NCBI GenBank assembly: GCA_024277175.1
Contig: JAJRVT010000344.1
Location: 1-33,247 of the forward strand
Source: Chloroflexota bacterium
GTDB lineage: Bacteria; Chloroflexota; Anaerolineae; Caldilineales; Caldilineaceae
Direction: 5' to 3'
Length of the DNA: 33,247 nt
A program made the translations under genes and the position numbers. The notes below the pieces were generated by a model that worked only from the letters and a program-made list of their open reading frames with translations, made no database searches and was not told the DNA's origin. Below, piece by piece: positions 1-7,572 of the stretch. How positions within the stretch are numbered: the stretch's first letter is position 1; each line of letters begins with the position of its first letter.

Positions 1-119
1 GTCTCCAGTAAGCGTATCCAGTTTGGTGAAATGAGGCAAGATGGACCTATCTACGAAGCAAGTTCGATTCATCTTCAGGTGCGGCTCGGCCTCTTCTTGC
101 CTCATCTATAAGATACCAG

Positions 120-215
120 GTGCGGCTTGCAGCCGCACAACTCCCGTCCCCCAGAAACCGTGCGTCAACCCGCACAAGTCCATATATCCGAAGATCGTGC
201 GGTTACAAACCGCAC
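120..215. repeat. Cluster of short perfect hairpins (GTGCGG family)
   Basis: Two perfect 8-bp stems with 3-nt loops lie upstream of the first gene: GTGCGGCT-TGC-AGCCGCAC at 120-138 and GTGCGGTT-ACA-AACCGCAC at 197-215. A weaker copy, GTGCG-N6-CGCAC, lies at 160-175, and a half copy (AGGTGCGGCT) near 78-87. The similar arms with different loops suggest a dispersed REP-like palindrome family rather than one regulatory site. No convincing coding signal is present in 1-235. Confidence 0.6.
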
Positions 216-235
216 CTACCGACCGAGAGAAAACC

Positions 236-1027
236 ATGAACCTACACCTGACCAACCGAGTCGCGGCCGTGGCCGCATCCAGCGCGGGGCTGGGCTACGC
301 CAGCGCGCTGACCCTGGCCCAGGAAGGCTGCCGGGTCGCGATCTGCGCCCGCCGGCCGGAGAAGCTGGAGGCCGCCGCCCAGTCCATCCGCGAACAGACC
401 GGCGTGGATGTCCTGGCCCTGCCCCTGGACATGAGTCACAAGGACGCGCCGGCGCGCTTCATCCAGGCCGCGACCGATCACTTCGGCCGGCTGGACATCG
501 CCATCGCCAACGCCGGCGGCCCGCCTACAGGGACCTTCGCCACCCTGACCGACGAACAGTGGGAACTGGCCCTGCAACAGAACCTGATGAGCGCGGTGCG
601 CCTCTTCCGGGCCGCGCTGCCCCACGTCCAGGCCAGCGACCAGGGCCGCCTGATCGCCATCACCAGCATCAGCGCCAAGCAGCCCCTGGACGGCCTGCTG
701 CTGAGCAACGCGGCCCGGGCCGGCGTCCACGGCATGGTCAAGACCCTGAGCCGGGAGATCGCGCCCACGGGCGTGACCGTCAACATCGTCGCGCCGGGTA
801 TCACGCGCACGGACCGCATCACAGAGCTGGCCGAACAGACCGCGGCCCGGGAGGGCATCTCCGTGGAGGAGGCCTACGCCCGCCGCGCGGCCTCGGTGCC
901 CATGGGCCGGCTGGGCGATCCCATGGAGTTCGGCGCGGCCGTCACCTTCCTGTGCAGCAAGCAGGCGGCCTTCATCTCCGGCGTGGCCCTGCCCGTGGAT
1001 GGGGGCTTCCTGGCCGGACTACCGTGA
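236..1027 (+). CDS. Atypical SDR-family protein (BKR-like, non-canonical active site)
   Basis: A 263-residue short-chain dehydrogenase/reductase. The open frame extends further upstream, but ATG 236 starts the conserved fold (MNLHLTNRVAAVAASS) and the upstream part crosses the hairpin cluster. The nucleotide-binding loop reads AASSAGLGYA (residues 13-22) instead of TGxxxGIG. NAG is kept (residues 92-94). The usual YxxxK catalytic pair is replaced: the aligned segment is S157-N-A-A-R161. The C-terminus is a normal PVDGGFLAG end. This combination matches my memory of a known subgroup (CDD BKR_like_SDR_like) that lacks a perfect tetrad. Substrate and even redox activity are uncertain. A palindromic repeat follows the stop, and the xdhC-like gene follows that. 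Confidence 0.9.
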   Translation: MNLHLTNRVAAVAASSAGLGYASALTLAQEGCRVAICARRPEKLEAAAQSIREQTGVDVLALPLDMSHKDAPARFIQAATDHFGRLDIAIANAGGPPTGTFATLTDEQWELALQQNLMSAVRLFRAALPHVQASDQGRLIAITSISAKQPLDGLLLSNAARAGVHGMVKTLSREIAPTGVTVNIVAPGITRTDRITELAEQTAAREGISVEEAYARRAASVPMGRLGDPMEFGAAVTFLCSKQAAFISGVALPVDGGFLAGLP

Positions 1028-1029
1028 TG

Positions 1030-1128
1030 GAACGCGGAAACGCCGGATCGGACGGATAGCAGCCGGATTTTTTTGAAAAGAAAATCCGCGCAGATCCGCC
1101 CGATCCGCTCAATCCGCGTTCTATCCTA
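1030..1128. repeat. Palindromic repeat family A, copy 1
   Basis: Repeat rich in CGGAT/ATCCG words. An inner hairpin of the type CCGGATTTTTTT...AAAATCCGCG sits at about 1062-1089, and outer arms CGGATCGGACGGAT and ATCCGCCCGATCCG flank it. It lies between the SDR stop (1027) and the next start (1155). The T-run after a GC stem means it could also terminate transcription. Related copies are at 3675-3773, 12894-12983 and 21424-21477. Confidence 0.65.
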
Positions 1129-1154
1129 TAACAACCACCACAGAGTCGACGCTG

Positions 1155-2309
1155 ATGCCTGCAACCATCTATCACCATCTGCAACAACTGCTCAACCAGG
1201 GCCTGACAGTGGCCGCGGCCACCATCACCGAGGTCAAGGGATCTGTACCGCGGGAGGTGGGGGCCAAGATGGTCGTCCACCCCTTGGGCCAGCATATCGG
1301 CACCGTAGGCGGCGGCTGCGGCGAGGCCGACGTCATCCGCGCCGGGCTGGACGCGCTGAGCGACGGCCAGGAACGCAACGTGCCCGTGGACCTGACCGAG
1401 CCCATCAGCATGGAGAGCATGGGCGTCTGCGGCGGGGTGATGAACGTCTTCGTGGAGCCGTGGGCGGCCCCGGAATATGGCCCGATCCTGGACGCGCTGG
1501 TCACGTCCATCGACCAGCGGGAGCCGGTGGCCTTGCTGACGGTCACCGACGCGGACGGCGATCTGGCCGGCGCGCGGGGGAAACGCTGCGTGGTCTGGCC
1601 GGACGAAACGCGGCCGCCGGTGGGCGAACTGGGACTGGGCGAACTGGAAACTCAGATCCTGGACGACGCCCGGACCGCGATCGCGGAGCGAAGCCACCGC
1701 CAGCTCGCCTACACGACCGAGGCCGGGACTGCACGCGTTTTCACGGATGTCCAGGTCCCGCCGCCCCAACTGATCATCGTGGGCGCGGGGCACATCGCCG
1801 TGCCCCTGGCGCAGATGGCCAAGATCAACGATTTCCAGGTCACCGTCCTGGACGACCGGCCCCAGTACGCGCACCCGGACCGCTTTCCTGAAGCCGACCG
1901 GGTGGTGGCCGGCCCCTTCCGGGAGGAGCTGCGCGCGCTGCGCAACGGGCGGCCCGCGTTCGACCCCAACACCTACATCGTCCTCGTCACCCGGGGGCAC
2001 CAGCACGACGTGGAATGCCTGCTGGAAGTGCTGGACGATCCGGTGGCCTACATCGGCATGATCGGCAGCCGGCGGCGCATCCGCGCGGTCTTCGAGCTGC
2101 TGGAGACGGAGCAGGGCATCCCCGCACACAAGTTCGACCGCATCTACGCGCCCATCGGCATCGACATCGGCGCCCAGACCCCGGCCGAGATCGCCACCTG
2201 CATCATGGCCGAGATCATCAACGTCCTGCGCGGCGGCCCGGCCCCGTCGTTGAGCGACGAGATCCGGGCGCAGCGGCTGGCCCGGCGCGCGCGTGCGGAG
2301 GTGAGATGA
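1155..2309 (+). CDS. xdhC: XdhC/CoxI-family molybdoenzyme maturation protein
   Basis: A 384-residue protein with the two-domain XdhC layout. The N-terminal part has EVKGSVPREVGAKMVV, GTVGGGCGEADV (Cys55) and SMESMGVCGG (Cys92), which are the family's conserved cysteine segments. A C-terminal Rossmann-like domain begins at IIVGAGHIAVPLA (residues 207-218) and continues through VLDDRP and YIGMIGSRRR. In the characterised family, XdhC binds Moco, helps its sulfuration and inserts it into xanthine dehydrogenase-type enzymes. No molybdenum hydroxylase subunit is in the window, so the client enzyme must be elsewhere or upstream. The next operon is an ABC importer, which might bring in the substrate of that enzyme; this link is only positional. 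Confidence 0.92.
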   Translation: MPATIYHHLQQLLNQGLTVAAATITEVKGSVPREVGAKMVVHPLGQHIGTVGGGCGEADVIRAGLDALSDGQERNVPVDLTEPISMESMGVCGGVMNVFVEPWAAPEYGPILDALVTSIDQREPVALLTVTDADGDLAGARGKRCVVWPDETRPPVGELGLGELETQILDDARTAIAERSHRQLAYTTEAGTARVFTDVQVPPPQLIIVGAGHIAVPLAQMAKINDFQVTVLDDRPQYAHPDRFPEADRVVAGPFREELRALRNGRPAFDPNTYIVLVTRGHQHDVECLLEVLDDPVAYIGMIGSRRRIRAVFELLETEQGIPAHKFDRIYAPIGIDIGAQTPAEIATCIMAEIINVLRGGPAPSLSDEIRAQRLARRARAEVR

Positions 2310-2356
2310 CAAGGTGGCAAAATGACAGGATGACAAGATGGCAGAATGACAAGATG
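2304..2356. repeat. Degenerate TGACAAGRTG tandem repeat, copy 1
   Basis: A run of imperfect units (ATGACAAGGTGGCAAA, ATGACAGG, ATGACAAGATGGCAGA, ATGACAAGATG). It begins at the xdhC stop codon (TGA 2307-2309) and continues into the gap. The same word recurs at 5589-5620 and 14723-14818, always at the 3' end of a plus-strand gene. It has no obvious coding function. Confidence 0.7.
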
Positions 2357-2534
2357 CGCCGTTGACGCCAGTCGGCTTTAGCTGACTTGAGCTTTGAGCC
2401 TGAACTTGCAGTTCAAGGCTTGCAAAAACGCCCCGATTCCCCCTATACTTTTCCCATCCTCCTGGAAACTTCGAGCTTCTCAAACAGACGCCATATCAAA
2501 CAAACCATCGAACACACACAGAAGGAGAGCACCC

Positions 2535-3671
2535 ATGCAAAAACGTTTCATCGCCATTGTCGCCTTGTTCGCACTGCTGACTTTGCTGCTGGCCGCGTGC
2601 GCGGCGCCGGCTGCTGCGCCCCAGGCCAGTGAAGAGCAAGCCGCTCCCGCCGAAGAAGCGGCCCCCGCTGAGGAAGCCGCCGACGCAACGGAGTCCAGCG
2701 CGGCCATGGACGACCCGACCACACCCCTGGACCCGCCGGCCAAGGTCAAGGTCGCGTACGTGCCCATCATGAAATTCGCGGCCATGTACGTGGCCGAAGA
2801 ACGGGGGCTGTTCGACAAGTACGGGCTGGACGTGGACATCGAGCGCGTCAAGTCGGGCACCGAGGCCATCGCCTTCCTCTCCGAAGGGACCATCGACGTG
2901 GGCGGCATCGCCATCGTCACCTCCCTCTGGAACGGCTGGAACCAAGGGCTGGACATCCGCATCATCGCGCCCGGCGCGCTGGAGCCTTTCGAGAACAGCC
3001 CCACCAAGCTGGTGGTGCGCAAAGAACTGATCGATGACGGCACGGTCACCGACGTGGCCGATCTCAAGGGCATGACCGTGGCCCTGGCCGGCGGGCCCGG
3101 CAGCGGCGGCGAATACCTGCTCTCCAAGGCCCTGGAGCGGGGCGAGCTGACCATCCGCGACGTGGAGACGGTGCAGATCGGCAACGCCGATATGCCGGCC
3201 GCGTTCGAGAACGGCTCCATCGACGCCGGCCTCCTGGGTTCGCCCTACGCTGACCAGGTCATCGACGGCGGCTTTGGCGTGGCCATTGCCGGCGACCTGA
3301 CGCCCGGCCTAATGACCGTGGCCTTCGTCGGCTCTGGCGACTTCGTCACCGAGCGGGCCGAGGTGGCCCAGCGCTTCGTCCTCGCGCTCATGGAGGCCAC
3401 GCGCATGATGCAGGGTGACGACTACCTCTCCGACGAGAACATCGCCGCCTATCTGAAGTACGTCAATTCCACCGAGGACGCCATCCGCAGCGGCCGCCCC
3501 GTGGTCTATGATCCCAACATGGTCATCCCCATCGAGGGCCTGGCCGACGTAGAGCGGGTCCACCGGGAGAACGGGCGCACCGAATACGACGAGCCCATCG
3601 ACCTGGAGCAGGTGGTGGACACAACTTTCACCGACAAGGCCCGGGAGATCCTGGGCGAAGTCAGCGAATAG
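2535..3671 (+). CDS. ABC transporter substrate-binding lipoprotein (NMT1/SsuA/TauA type)
   Basis: A 378-residue solute-binding protein. The start ATG 2535 follows the ribosome site GAAGGAGA at 2521-2528. The signal peptide MQKRFIAIVALFALLTLLLAAC ends in a lipobox (LAAC, Cys22), so it should be anchored outside the membrane. An A/E/P-rich linker to about residue 65 precedes the folded domain. The segments KVAYVPIMKFAAMYVAEERGLF, ERVKSGTEAIAFLSEGTIDVGG and DLKGMTVALAGGPGSGGEYLL are typical of NitT/TauT-family binding proteins. Known ligands in this family include nitrate, taurine, sulfonates, pyrimidine precursors and riboflavin, and the sequence alone does not choose among them. The ATPase and permease genes follow, separated by repeat family A. 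Confidence 0.9.
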   Translation: MQKRFIAIVALFALLTLLLAACAAPAAAPQASEEQAAPAEEAAPAEEAADATESSAAMDDPTTPLDPPAKVKVAYVPIMKFAAMYVAEERGLFDKYGLDVDIERVKSGTEAIAFLSEGTIDVGGIAIVTSLWNGWNQGLDIRIIAPGALEPFENSPTKLVVRKELIDDGTVTDVADLKGMTVALAGGPGSGGEYLLSKALERGELTIRDVETVQIGNADMPAAFENGSIDAGLLGSPYADQVIDGGFGVAIAGDLTPGLMTVAFVGSGDFVTERAEVAQRFVLALMEATRMMQGDDYLSDENIAAYLKYVNSTEDAIRSGRPVVYDPNMVIPIEGLADVERVHRENGRTEYDEPIDLEQVVDTTFTDKAREILGEVSE

Positions 3672-3674
3672 AAC

Positions 3675-3773
3675 GATAGACCGCGGATTGCGCGGATCAG
3701 GCAGATAACAGCCGGATTTTTCTTTGAAAAAATCCGTGTAGATCAGCCCAATCCGCCCAATCCGCGGTCTATC
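3675..3773. repeat. Palindromic repeat family A, copy 2 (best copy)
   Basis: A 99-bp inverted repeat. The outer arms are GATAGACCGCGGATTG at 3675-3690 and its exact complement CAATCCGCGGTCTATC at 3758-3773. An inner hairpin CCGGATTTTT-N-AAAAATCCG sits at about 3712-3736. It lies between the binding-protein gene and the ATPase gene, whose ATG is only 8 nt beyond the right arm. The placement resembles REP elements between binding-protein and membrane-component genes in other ABC operons. Confidence 0.85.
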
Positions 3774-3781
3774 TTTGTCCT

Positions 3782-4567
3782 ATGGCGCCCAAGATTATCG
3801 CCCGCAATGTGGGCAAGGTATATGAAACCCGCAGGGGCCAGGTGGAAGCGCTGGTCGATTTCAGCCTGGAGGTGGAGGAAGGCGAGTTCGTCTGCATCGT
3901 CGGCCCGTCCGGCTGCGGCAAATCCACCTTCCTGCGCATCCTGGCCGGGCTGGAGCCCCTGACGTCGGGCGAGTATGCTATCGCGCCCGGCGACGACCCG
4001 AATAAACCCCTCAACAACGTGGTCTTCCAGGAGTACGCCATCTTTCCCTGGAAGACGGTGCTCGAGAACGTGGCCTTCGGCTTGCAGATGCGGAGCGTCT
4101 CCAAGCGGGAGCGCACGGCCATCGCCATGGACTGGCTGGAACGGGTGGGCCTGCGCAAGTTCGCGGACCACTACCCCGGCCAGATCTCCGGCGGCATGAA
4201 GCAGCGGGTCTCCATCGCCCGCGCCCTGGCCAATGACCCAGAGGTGTTGCTCATGGACGAGCCCCTGGGCGCGCTGGACGCGCAGACGCGCACGGTCATG
4301 CAGGAAGAGCTCATGCGCATCTGGGAGGAGACCCGCAAGACGGTGGTCTACATCACCCACAGCATCGAGGAGTCGGTCTTCCTGGGCGACCGGGTGGTGC
4401 TGATGACGGCCCACCCCGGCACCATCAAGGAGATCTTCCCGGTGGATCTGCCCCGCCCCCGCAGCCACAAAACCACGGCCACGCCGGCCTACGCCGAGCT
4501 GACCTACGCCATCTGGCAGTCGCTCCAGGGCGAGGTCATGCGCGCCATGCAGGAGCAACAGGCATGA
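3782..4567 (+). CDS. ABC transporter ATP-binding protein (NitT/TauT/SsuB type)
   Basis: A 261-residue ATPase that should power the importer. All core motifs are visible: Walker [10 protein letters not shown] (about residues 42-50), Q-loop [11 protein letters not shown], signature [15 protein letters not shown], Walker [13 protein letters not shown] and the H-loop [20 protein letters not shown] is characteristic of the nitrate/sulfonate/taurine subfamily. No clear ribosome site precedes ATG 3782, because the region is occupied by palindromic repeat A, so translation may be weak or depend on the repeat. The stop overlaps the permease start (ATGA at 4564-4567), which implies translational coupling. 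Confidence 0.96.
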   Translation: MAPKIIARNVGKVYETRRGQVEALVDFSLEVEEGEFVCIVGPSGCGKSTFLRILAGLEPLTSGEYAIAPGDDPNKPLNNVVFQEYAIFPWKTVLENVAFGLQMRSVSKRERTAIAMDWLERVGLRKFADHYPGQISGGMKQRVSIARALANDPEVLLMDEPLGALDAQTRTVMQEELMRIWEETRKTVVYITHSIEESVFLGDRVVLMTAHPGTIKEIFPVDLPRPRSHKTTATPAYAELTYAIWQSLQGEVMRAMQEQQA

Positions 4568-5586
4568 ATCACGGAACCCGGAATCTACTCCTCTACATCG
4601 GCGGCCTGGTCGTCCTCAACGGGCTGATGACCGCGCTGGGCCTGTGGACGTCCTACTGGTGGGCGGGGCTGTTCATCAACTTCGTCCTCATTGTGCTCAT
4701 CGCCGAGCAGGTGGGCCGCCGGGTCCCCGCCCGCCACAAGACCGCGTACGAGCGCGCGCTGGCCATCGGCTTCCCCATCCTGCTGCTGATCGCGTGGGAA
4801 CTGCTGGTGCGTGGCGGCGTCCTCAACGCGCGCTGGTTCCCGCCGCCGACGCGCATCGGGGCCGCGCTCTGGGACCTGACCATTAGCTATGACAAGTTCT
4901 CTGAGACCAGCCTGCTGGGTCGCCCCTGGCTGATCCCCCAGCGGCTGGCCACCGAGGGCTGGCCAGGCGTGGCCGCGCTCTTCGCCGAAAGCCATGTCTG
5001 GGCCACCCTGGGCCGGGTTTTCGCCGGCTTCCTCATCGGCGCGATCCCGGGCGTCTTCCTGGGCATGATCATGGGCATGAACAAGACCGTGCGCCTGATG
5101 CTGGACACGACCATGTCCGCGATCTATGTGCTGCCCAAGATCGCGATCTTCCCCATCGTTATGTTAATTTTCGCCAACCCCTTTGGCGAGGGCCCTAAGA
5201 TCGCGGTGGTGGCCATTTCAGCCTTCTTCCTGGTGGCCATCAACACCATGGTGGGCGTGCGCGACATCGACCCCGTCTACATCATGGCAGGCAAGAACTA
5301 CGGGGCCAACCGTTGGCAGATGTTCCGCCACGTCATCTTCCCGGCCGCGCTGCCGGTGATCTTCGCCGGGCTGCGGCTGGCCCTGGGCACGGCCCTGATC
5401 GTCATCGTGGCCATCGAATTCATCCGCGCCAAGAAGGGTGTGGGCTTCATGACCTTCTACTATTGGGAGATCATGGTCACCGACAAGATGTACGCCGGCC
5501 TCTTCGTGGTCATGGCCCTCGGCGTGATCCTGACCTTCGGGCTGGAGTGGATCGGGCGGCGGCTGATGCCGTGGATGCGGGAGTAG
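4564..5586 (+). CDS. ABC transporter permease (NitT/TauT type)
   Basis: A 340-residue membrane protein and third component of the importer, overlapping the ATPase gene by 4 nt. The conserved cytoplasmic loop (EAA-like) is seen as AGKNYGANRWQMFRHVIFPAALPVIFAGLRLALGTALI, and transmembrane stretches include VFAGFLIGAIPGVFLGMIMGM and VVMALGVILTFGLEWI. It is longer than the usual permease of about 260 residues. The extra N-terminus (residues 1-50) holds two predicted helices (LLLYIGGLVVLNGLMTAL and WWAGLFINFVLIVLIA). The stop is followed directly by a TGACAAG-type repeat. Confidence 0.95.
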   Translation: MNHGTRNLLLYIGGLVVLNGLMTALGLWTSYWWAGLFINFVLIVLIAEQVGRRVPARHKTAYERALAIGFPILLLIAWELLVRGGVLNARWFPPPTRIGAALWDLTISYDKFSETSLLGRPWLIPQRLATEGWPGVAALFAESHVWATLGRVFAGFLIGAIPGVFLGMIMGMNKTVRLMLDTTMSAIYVLPKIAIFPIVMLIFANPFGEGPKIAVVAISAFFLVAINTMVGVRDIDPVYIMAGKNYGANRWQMFRHVIFPAALPVIFAGLRLALGTALIVIVAIEFIRAKKGVGFMTFYYWEIMVTDKMYAGLFVVMALGVILTFGLEWIGRRLMPWMRE

Positions 5587-5588
5587 AG

Positions 5589-5620
5589 GGATGACAAAAT
5601 GACAAGGTGACAGGATGAAG
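5589..5620. repeat. TGACAAGRTG tandem repeat, copy 2
   Basis: ATGACAAAATGACAAGGTGACAGGATGAAGG directly follows the permease stop. It belongs to the same imperfect heptamer/octamer family as 2304-2356 and 14723-14818. Confidence 0.65.
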
Positions 5621-5629
5621 GGGTATTGA

Positions 5630-5812
5630 AAAACTACAACTGGCCTGACAGGCTTCCCTGTAGAAGCAGCCCGGCAGGCGCTGGAAACGCGAGCCATGCG
5701 TCAAGCTGTGGAAGATGACTGGGCGCGCGCCAGACGCGTCGGCGTCACGGGCGTGTCCACGTTCGTCGCCGGCAAATCAGGATTACTCTTTTCTCCCCAA
5801 AATCAGGTATGA
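5630..5812 (+). pseudogene. Decayed C-terminal fragment of a DsbA/FrnE-type oxidoreductase
   Basis: In the frame containing 5696, the DNA reads ...GFPVEAARQALETRAM, then RQAVEDDWARARRVGVTGVS, then TFVAGK, ending at TGA 5810-5812. This closely resembles the C-terminal half of the DsbA-like thioredoxin domain, where the usual text is RQAVEEDwxxAxxLGVTGVPTFV. There is no start codon with a ribosome site, no CxxC half, and an in-frame stop lies just upstream (5627-5629). The cis-proline of the GVTGVP loop is Ser here, as expected of relaxed selection. After VAGK the text drifts into unrelated sequence. It is not predicted to make a working enzyme. Confidence 0.65.
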
Positions 5813-5866
5813 TAGGGAGGCTACTCTTCATCGCACCAACCCATCACACCCAGGAGGAAGCCACCC

Positions 5867-6280
5867 ATGGACCGGGAAACGATTGAGAACGTCTTCGCCC
5901 TCTTCGAATCGAAGAATCTGGATGCGTTCATGGACCTTTTTGCAGACGACGGCGTGGTTCTCGATCCCCACTACCCCAACCCGGAGATGCGCGGCAAGGC
6001 AGCCATTCGCCAAGGGCTTGAATGGGCCATGGGCAACATGGAACAGCCGGGTTTCACCATTCGCAATCTCTGGATCGACGGCGACAAGGCTGCGGTGGAA
6101 GTCGACACCAATCATGTCTTCAAAGGCGGAATGAAACTGGTGACAGACCAGGTCTTCGTCATCGAAACCCGGGATGGCCTGATCACCCGTATCCAGGCGT
6201 ATCTTCCCTACCGTCCTGGCGGCGTCGGCGGACTCATGGCTAAGGCTACAGGGCTGGTCTGGCGCATGCGCGGCAAGTGA
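5867..6280 (+). CDS. SnoaL/NTF2-like small protein
   Basis: A 137-residue protein. ATG 5867 follows a strong AGGAGGA at 5852-5858. The N-terminal helix with FALFESKNLDAFMDLFADDGVVLDPHYPNPEMRGKAAIRQGLEWAM and later strands WIDGDKAAVEVDTNHVF and VTDQVFVIETRDGLITRIQAYLPY fit the NTF2-like cone fold of the SnoaL/ketosteroid-isomerase group. The family includes isomerases, cyclases and binding proteins, so the fold does not give the substrate. A possible -10 box (TATGAT, 5808-5813) lies upstream. It is apparently a single-gene unit. Confidence 0.82.
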   Translation: MDRETIENVFALFESKNLDAFMDLFADDGVVLDPHYPNPEMRGKAAIRQGLEWAMGNMEQPGFTIRNLWIDGDKAAVEVDTNHVFKGGMKLVTDQVFVIETRDGLITRIQAYLPYRPGGVGGLMAKATGLVWRMRGK

Positions 6281-6306
6281 GGCAACCTCCTTCAAGGAGG
6301 CGTATA

Positions 6307-6429
6307 ATGGTTGCACGCATCATCACGTGGATTGTCGTGATCATGGGCGGCGCCAGTTGCTGGATCCCAAAGGGCCTACACAGGATTAACATCCTCCATC
6401 CTGTCCTGAATGCGCCAAAAGTGTTATGA
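6307..6429 (+). CDS. Possible 40-residue membrane peptide
   Basis: A short ORF starting ATG 6307 with an ideal ribosome site AAGGAGG at 6294-6300 and 6-nt spacing. It encodes MVARIITWIVVIMGGASC..., a single hydrophobic N-terminal helix, then a basic tail with K and R, ending at TGA 6427-6429. The ribosome site is also one arm of a small hairpin (CCTCCTTCAAGGAGG), so occlusion is possible. No family is recognised, and a chance ORF cannot be excluded. Confidence 0.3.
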   Translation: MVARIITWIVVIMGGASCWIPKGLHRINILHPVLNAPKVL

Positions 6430-6496
6430 TAGAGAGAACTGAAGGACAGTAGCACATCAATTCGTTGCATACAGCCACAGAAACGGACGAAGTATC

Positions 6497-7411
6497 ATGA
6501 AACACCCATTCAAGGTCGGAGAAACCTATCGCAACGAACTTGGCGAGTATGAAGTCATAAGCATCGACGAATCGAACATGCTCATCCGCTATAGCGATGG
6601 GACCGAACAGGATGCAGAGATCGCCTTCCAGCAACGCATCTGGGAACGCATCCAGGACGAAGAGGCCATGGAGAGACAGGCGGAGGAACGGCGCACAAGG
6701 TCAAAGAGTAGACGTCGCAGCAGCGCCAGACTCGGCTCATCCTTTCACGGCCTCGTCGACAGCGACTTCCAGGATTCGATCCAGGGTACAAGCTGGCGCG
6801 CGCGCACCGGGTTGGGCGGGCTGCTAGCGCGGCGATTGTCCACCCTTACGGGCAAGGAATTCGAATCCCGGGTCGTCGCCCGCCAGTCACGCGTCTTCGT
6901 GGTGATGCCCAACGCTTTCAACCCGGACAAGTCGTTACACGAAGCCAAATTCCATTTCTCACTGAACGACGAAGGAGCCAATTACAACTTCTACGTGGAG
7001 AAAAATAACGGAGAAATGGACGATTCCTGGGACTGGCTTCGGGTTCTGGACGCGCTGACCAATGACGTCGCCATTCAGGACGCGGTTAAGAAAGCCATGG
7101 AAACCTACGAGCTCCAGTGGCACATCTATCTGACCAAAGCCGAAGGATCATGCACCCGCGCCGCCACGGTCACGGCCACATCCGGCGGCCTGACCTTGCG
7201 CATCGAGGCCGATGGCCAGGAGCACGAGTTAGACTGGATTGGGATCATCGCCTATCTGGAGAACCTGGATGTCAACGACTGGTGTGATCTCTACCTGACG
7301 CACTTCATGCCCAAGGAAGAGGCCATAGACCTGGGCGTTGGCATCGCCAATGAAGTCGTCAAAGCCTGGAACGCGCTGATGCCCCTCTATCTGGCCGCGG
7401 TCGATCGTTAG
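6497..7411 (+). CDS. Unrecognised 304-residue protein with small N-terminal beta module
   Basis: I do not recognise a family for the whole protein. Residues 3-50 (FKVGETYRNELGEYEVISID, then MLIRYSDGTEQDAEIAFQQRIWERI) look like a compact SH3/KOW-like beta module. A charged linker rich in R, K, E and S follows (residues 52-80). The rest (residues 82-304) is a mixed alpha/beta domain with aromatic-rich segments such as DSWDWLRVLDALTNDVAIQDAVKKAM and IGIIAYLENLDVNDWCDLYLTHFMPKEEAIDLG. There is no signal peptide or membrane segment, so it is probably cytoplasmic. It stands alone, convergent with the large secreted-protein gene on the other strand. Confidence 0.75.
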   Translation: MKHPFKVGETYRNELGEYEVISIDESNMLIRYSDGTEQDAEIAFQQRIWERIQDEEAMERQAEERRTRSKSRRRSSARLGSSFHGLVDSDFQDSIQGTSWRARTGLGGLLARRLSTLTGKEFESRVVARQSRVFVVMPNAFNPDKSLHEAKFHFSLNDEGANYNFYVEKNNGEMDDSWDWLRVLDALTNDVAIQDAVKKAMETYELQWHIYLTKAEGSCTRAATVTATSGGLTLRIEADGQEHELDWIGIIAYLENLDVNDWCDLYLTHFMPKEEAIDLGVGIANEVVKAWNALMPLYLAAVDR

Positions 7412-7572
7412 AGCGAAGTAGGGCATAGGGCGATCGCCAACCTCGTCGAGGGTGTCGGACGTCGAACTTGCATCTTGTCACATTCGATCATCCCACGTCG
7501 TGCGCCAACCTTCCTATCCGGTTGCGCTGCACGGCGTGGGATACACTCATTTCACGCCTTCACATTCCACGT

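Noticed and set aside
41-235. Upstream extension of the first SDR gene
   Set aside because: It crosses the GTGCGG hairpin cluster and does not resemble the SDR N-terminus; the fold starts at 236.
972-2483. 503-codon minus-strand ORF across xdhC
   Set aside because: Shadow of the xdhC reading frame; it also crosses repeat A copy 1.
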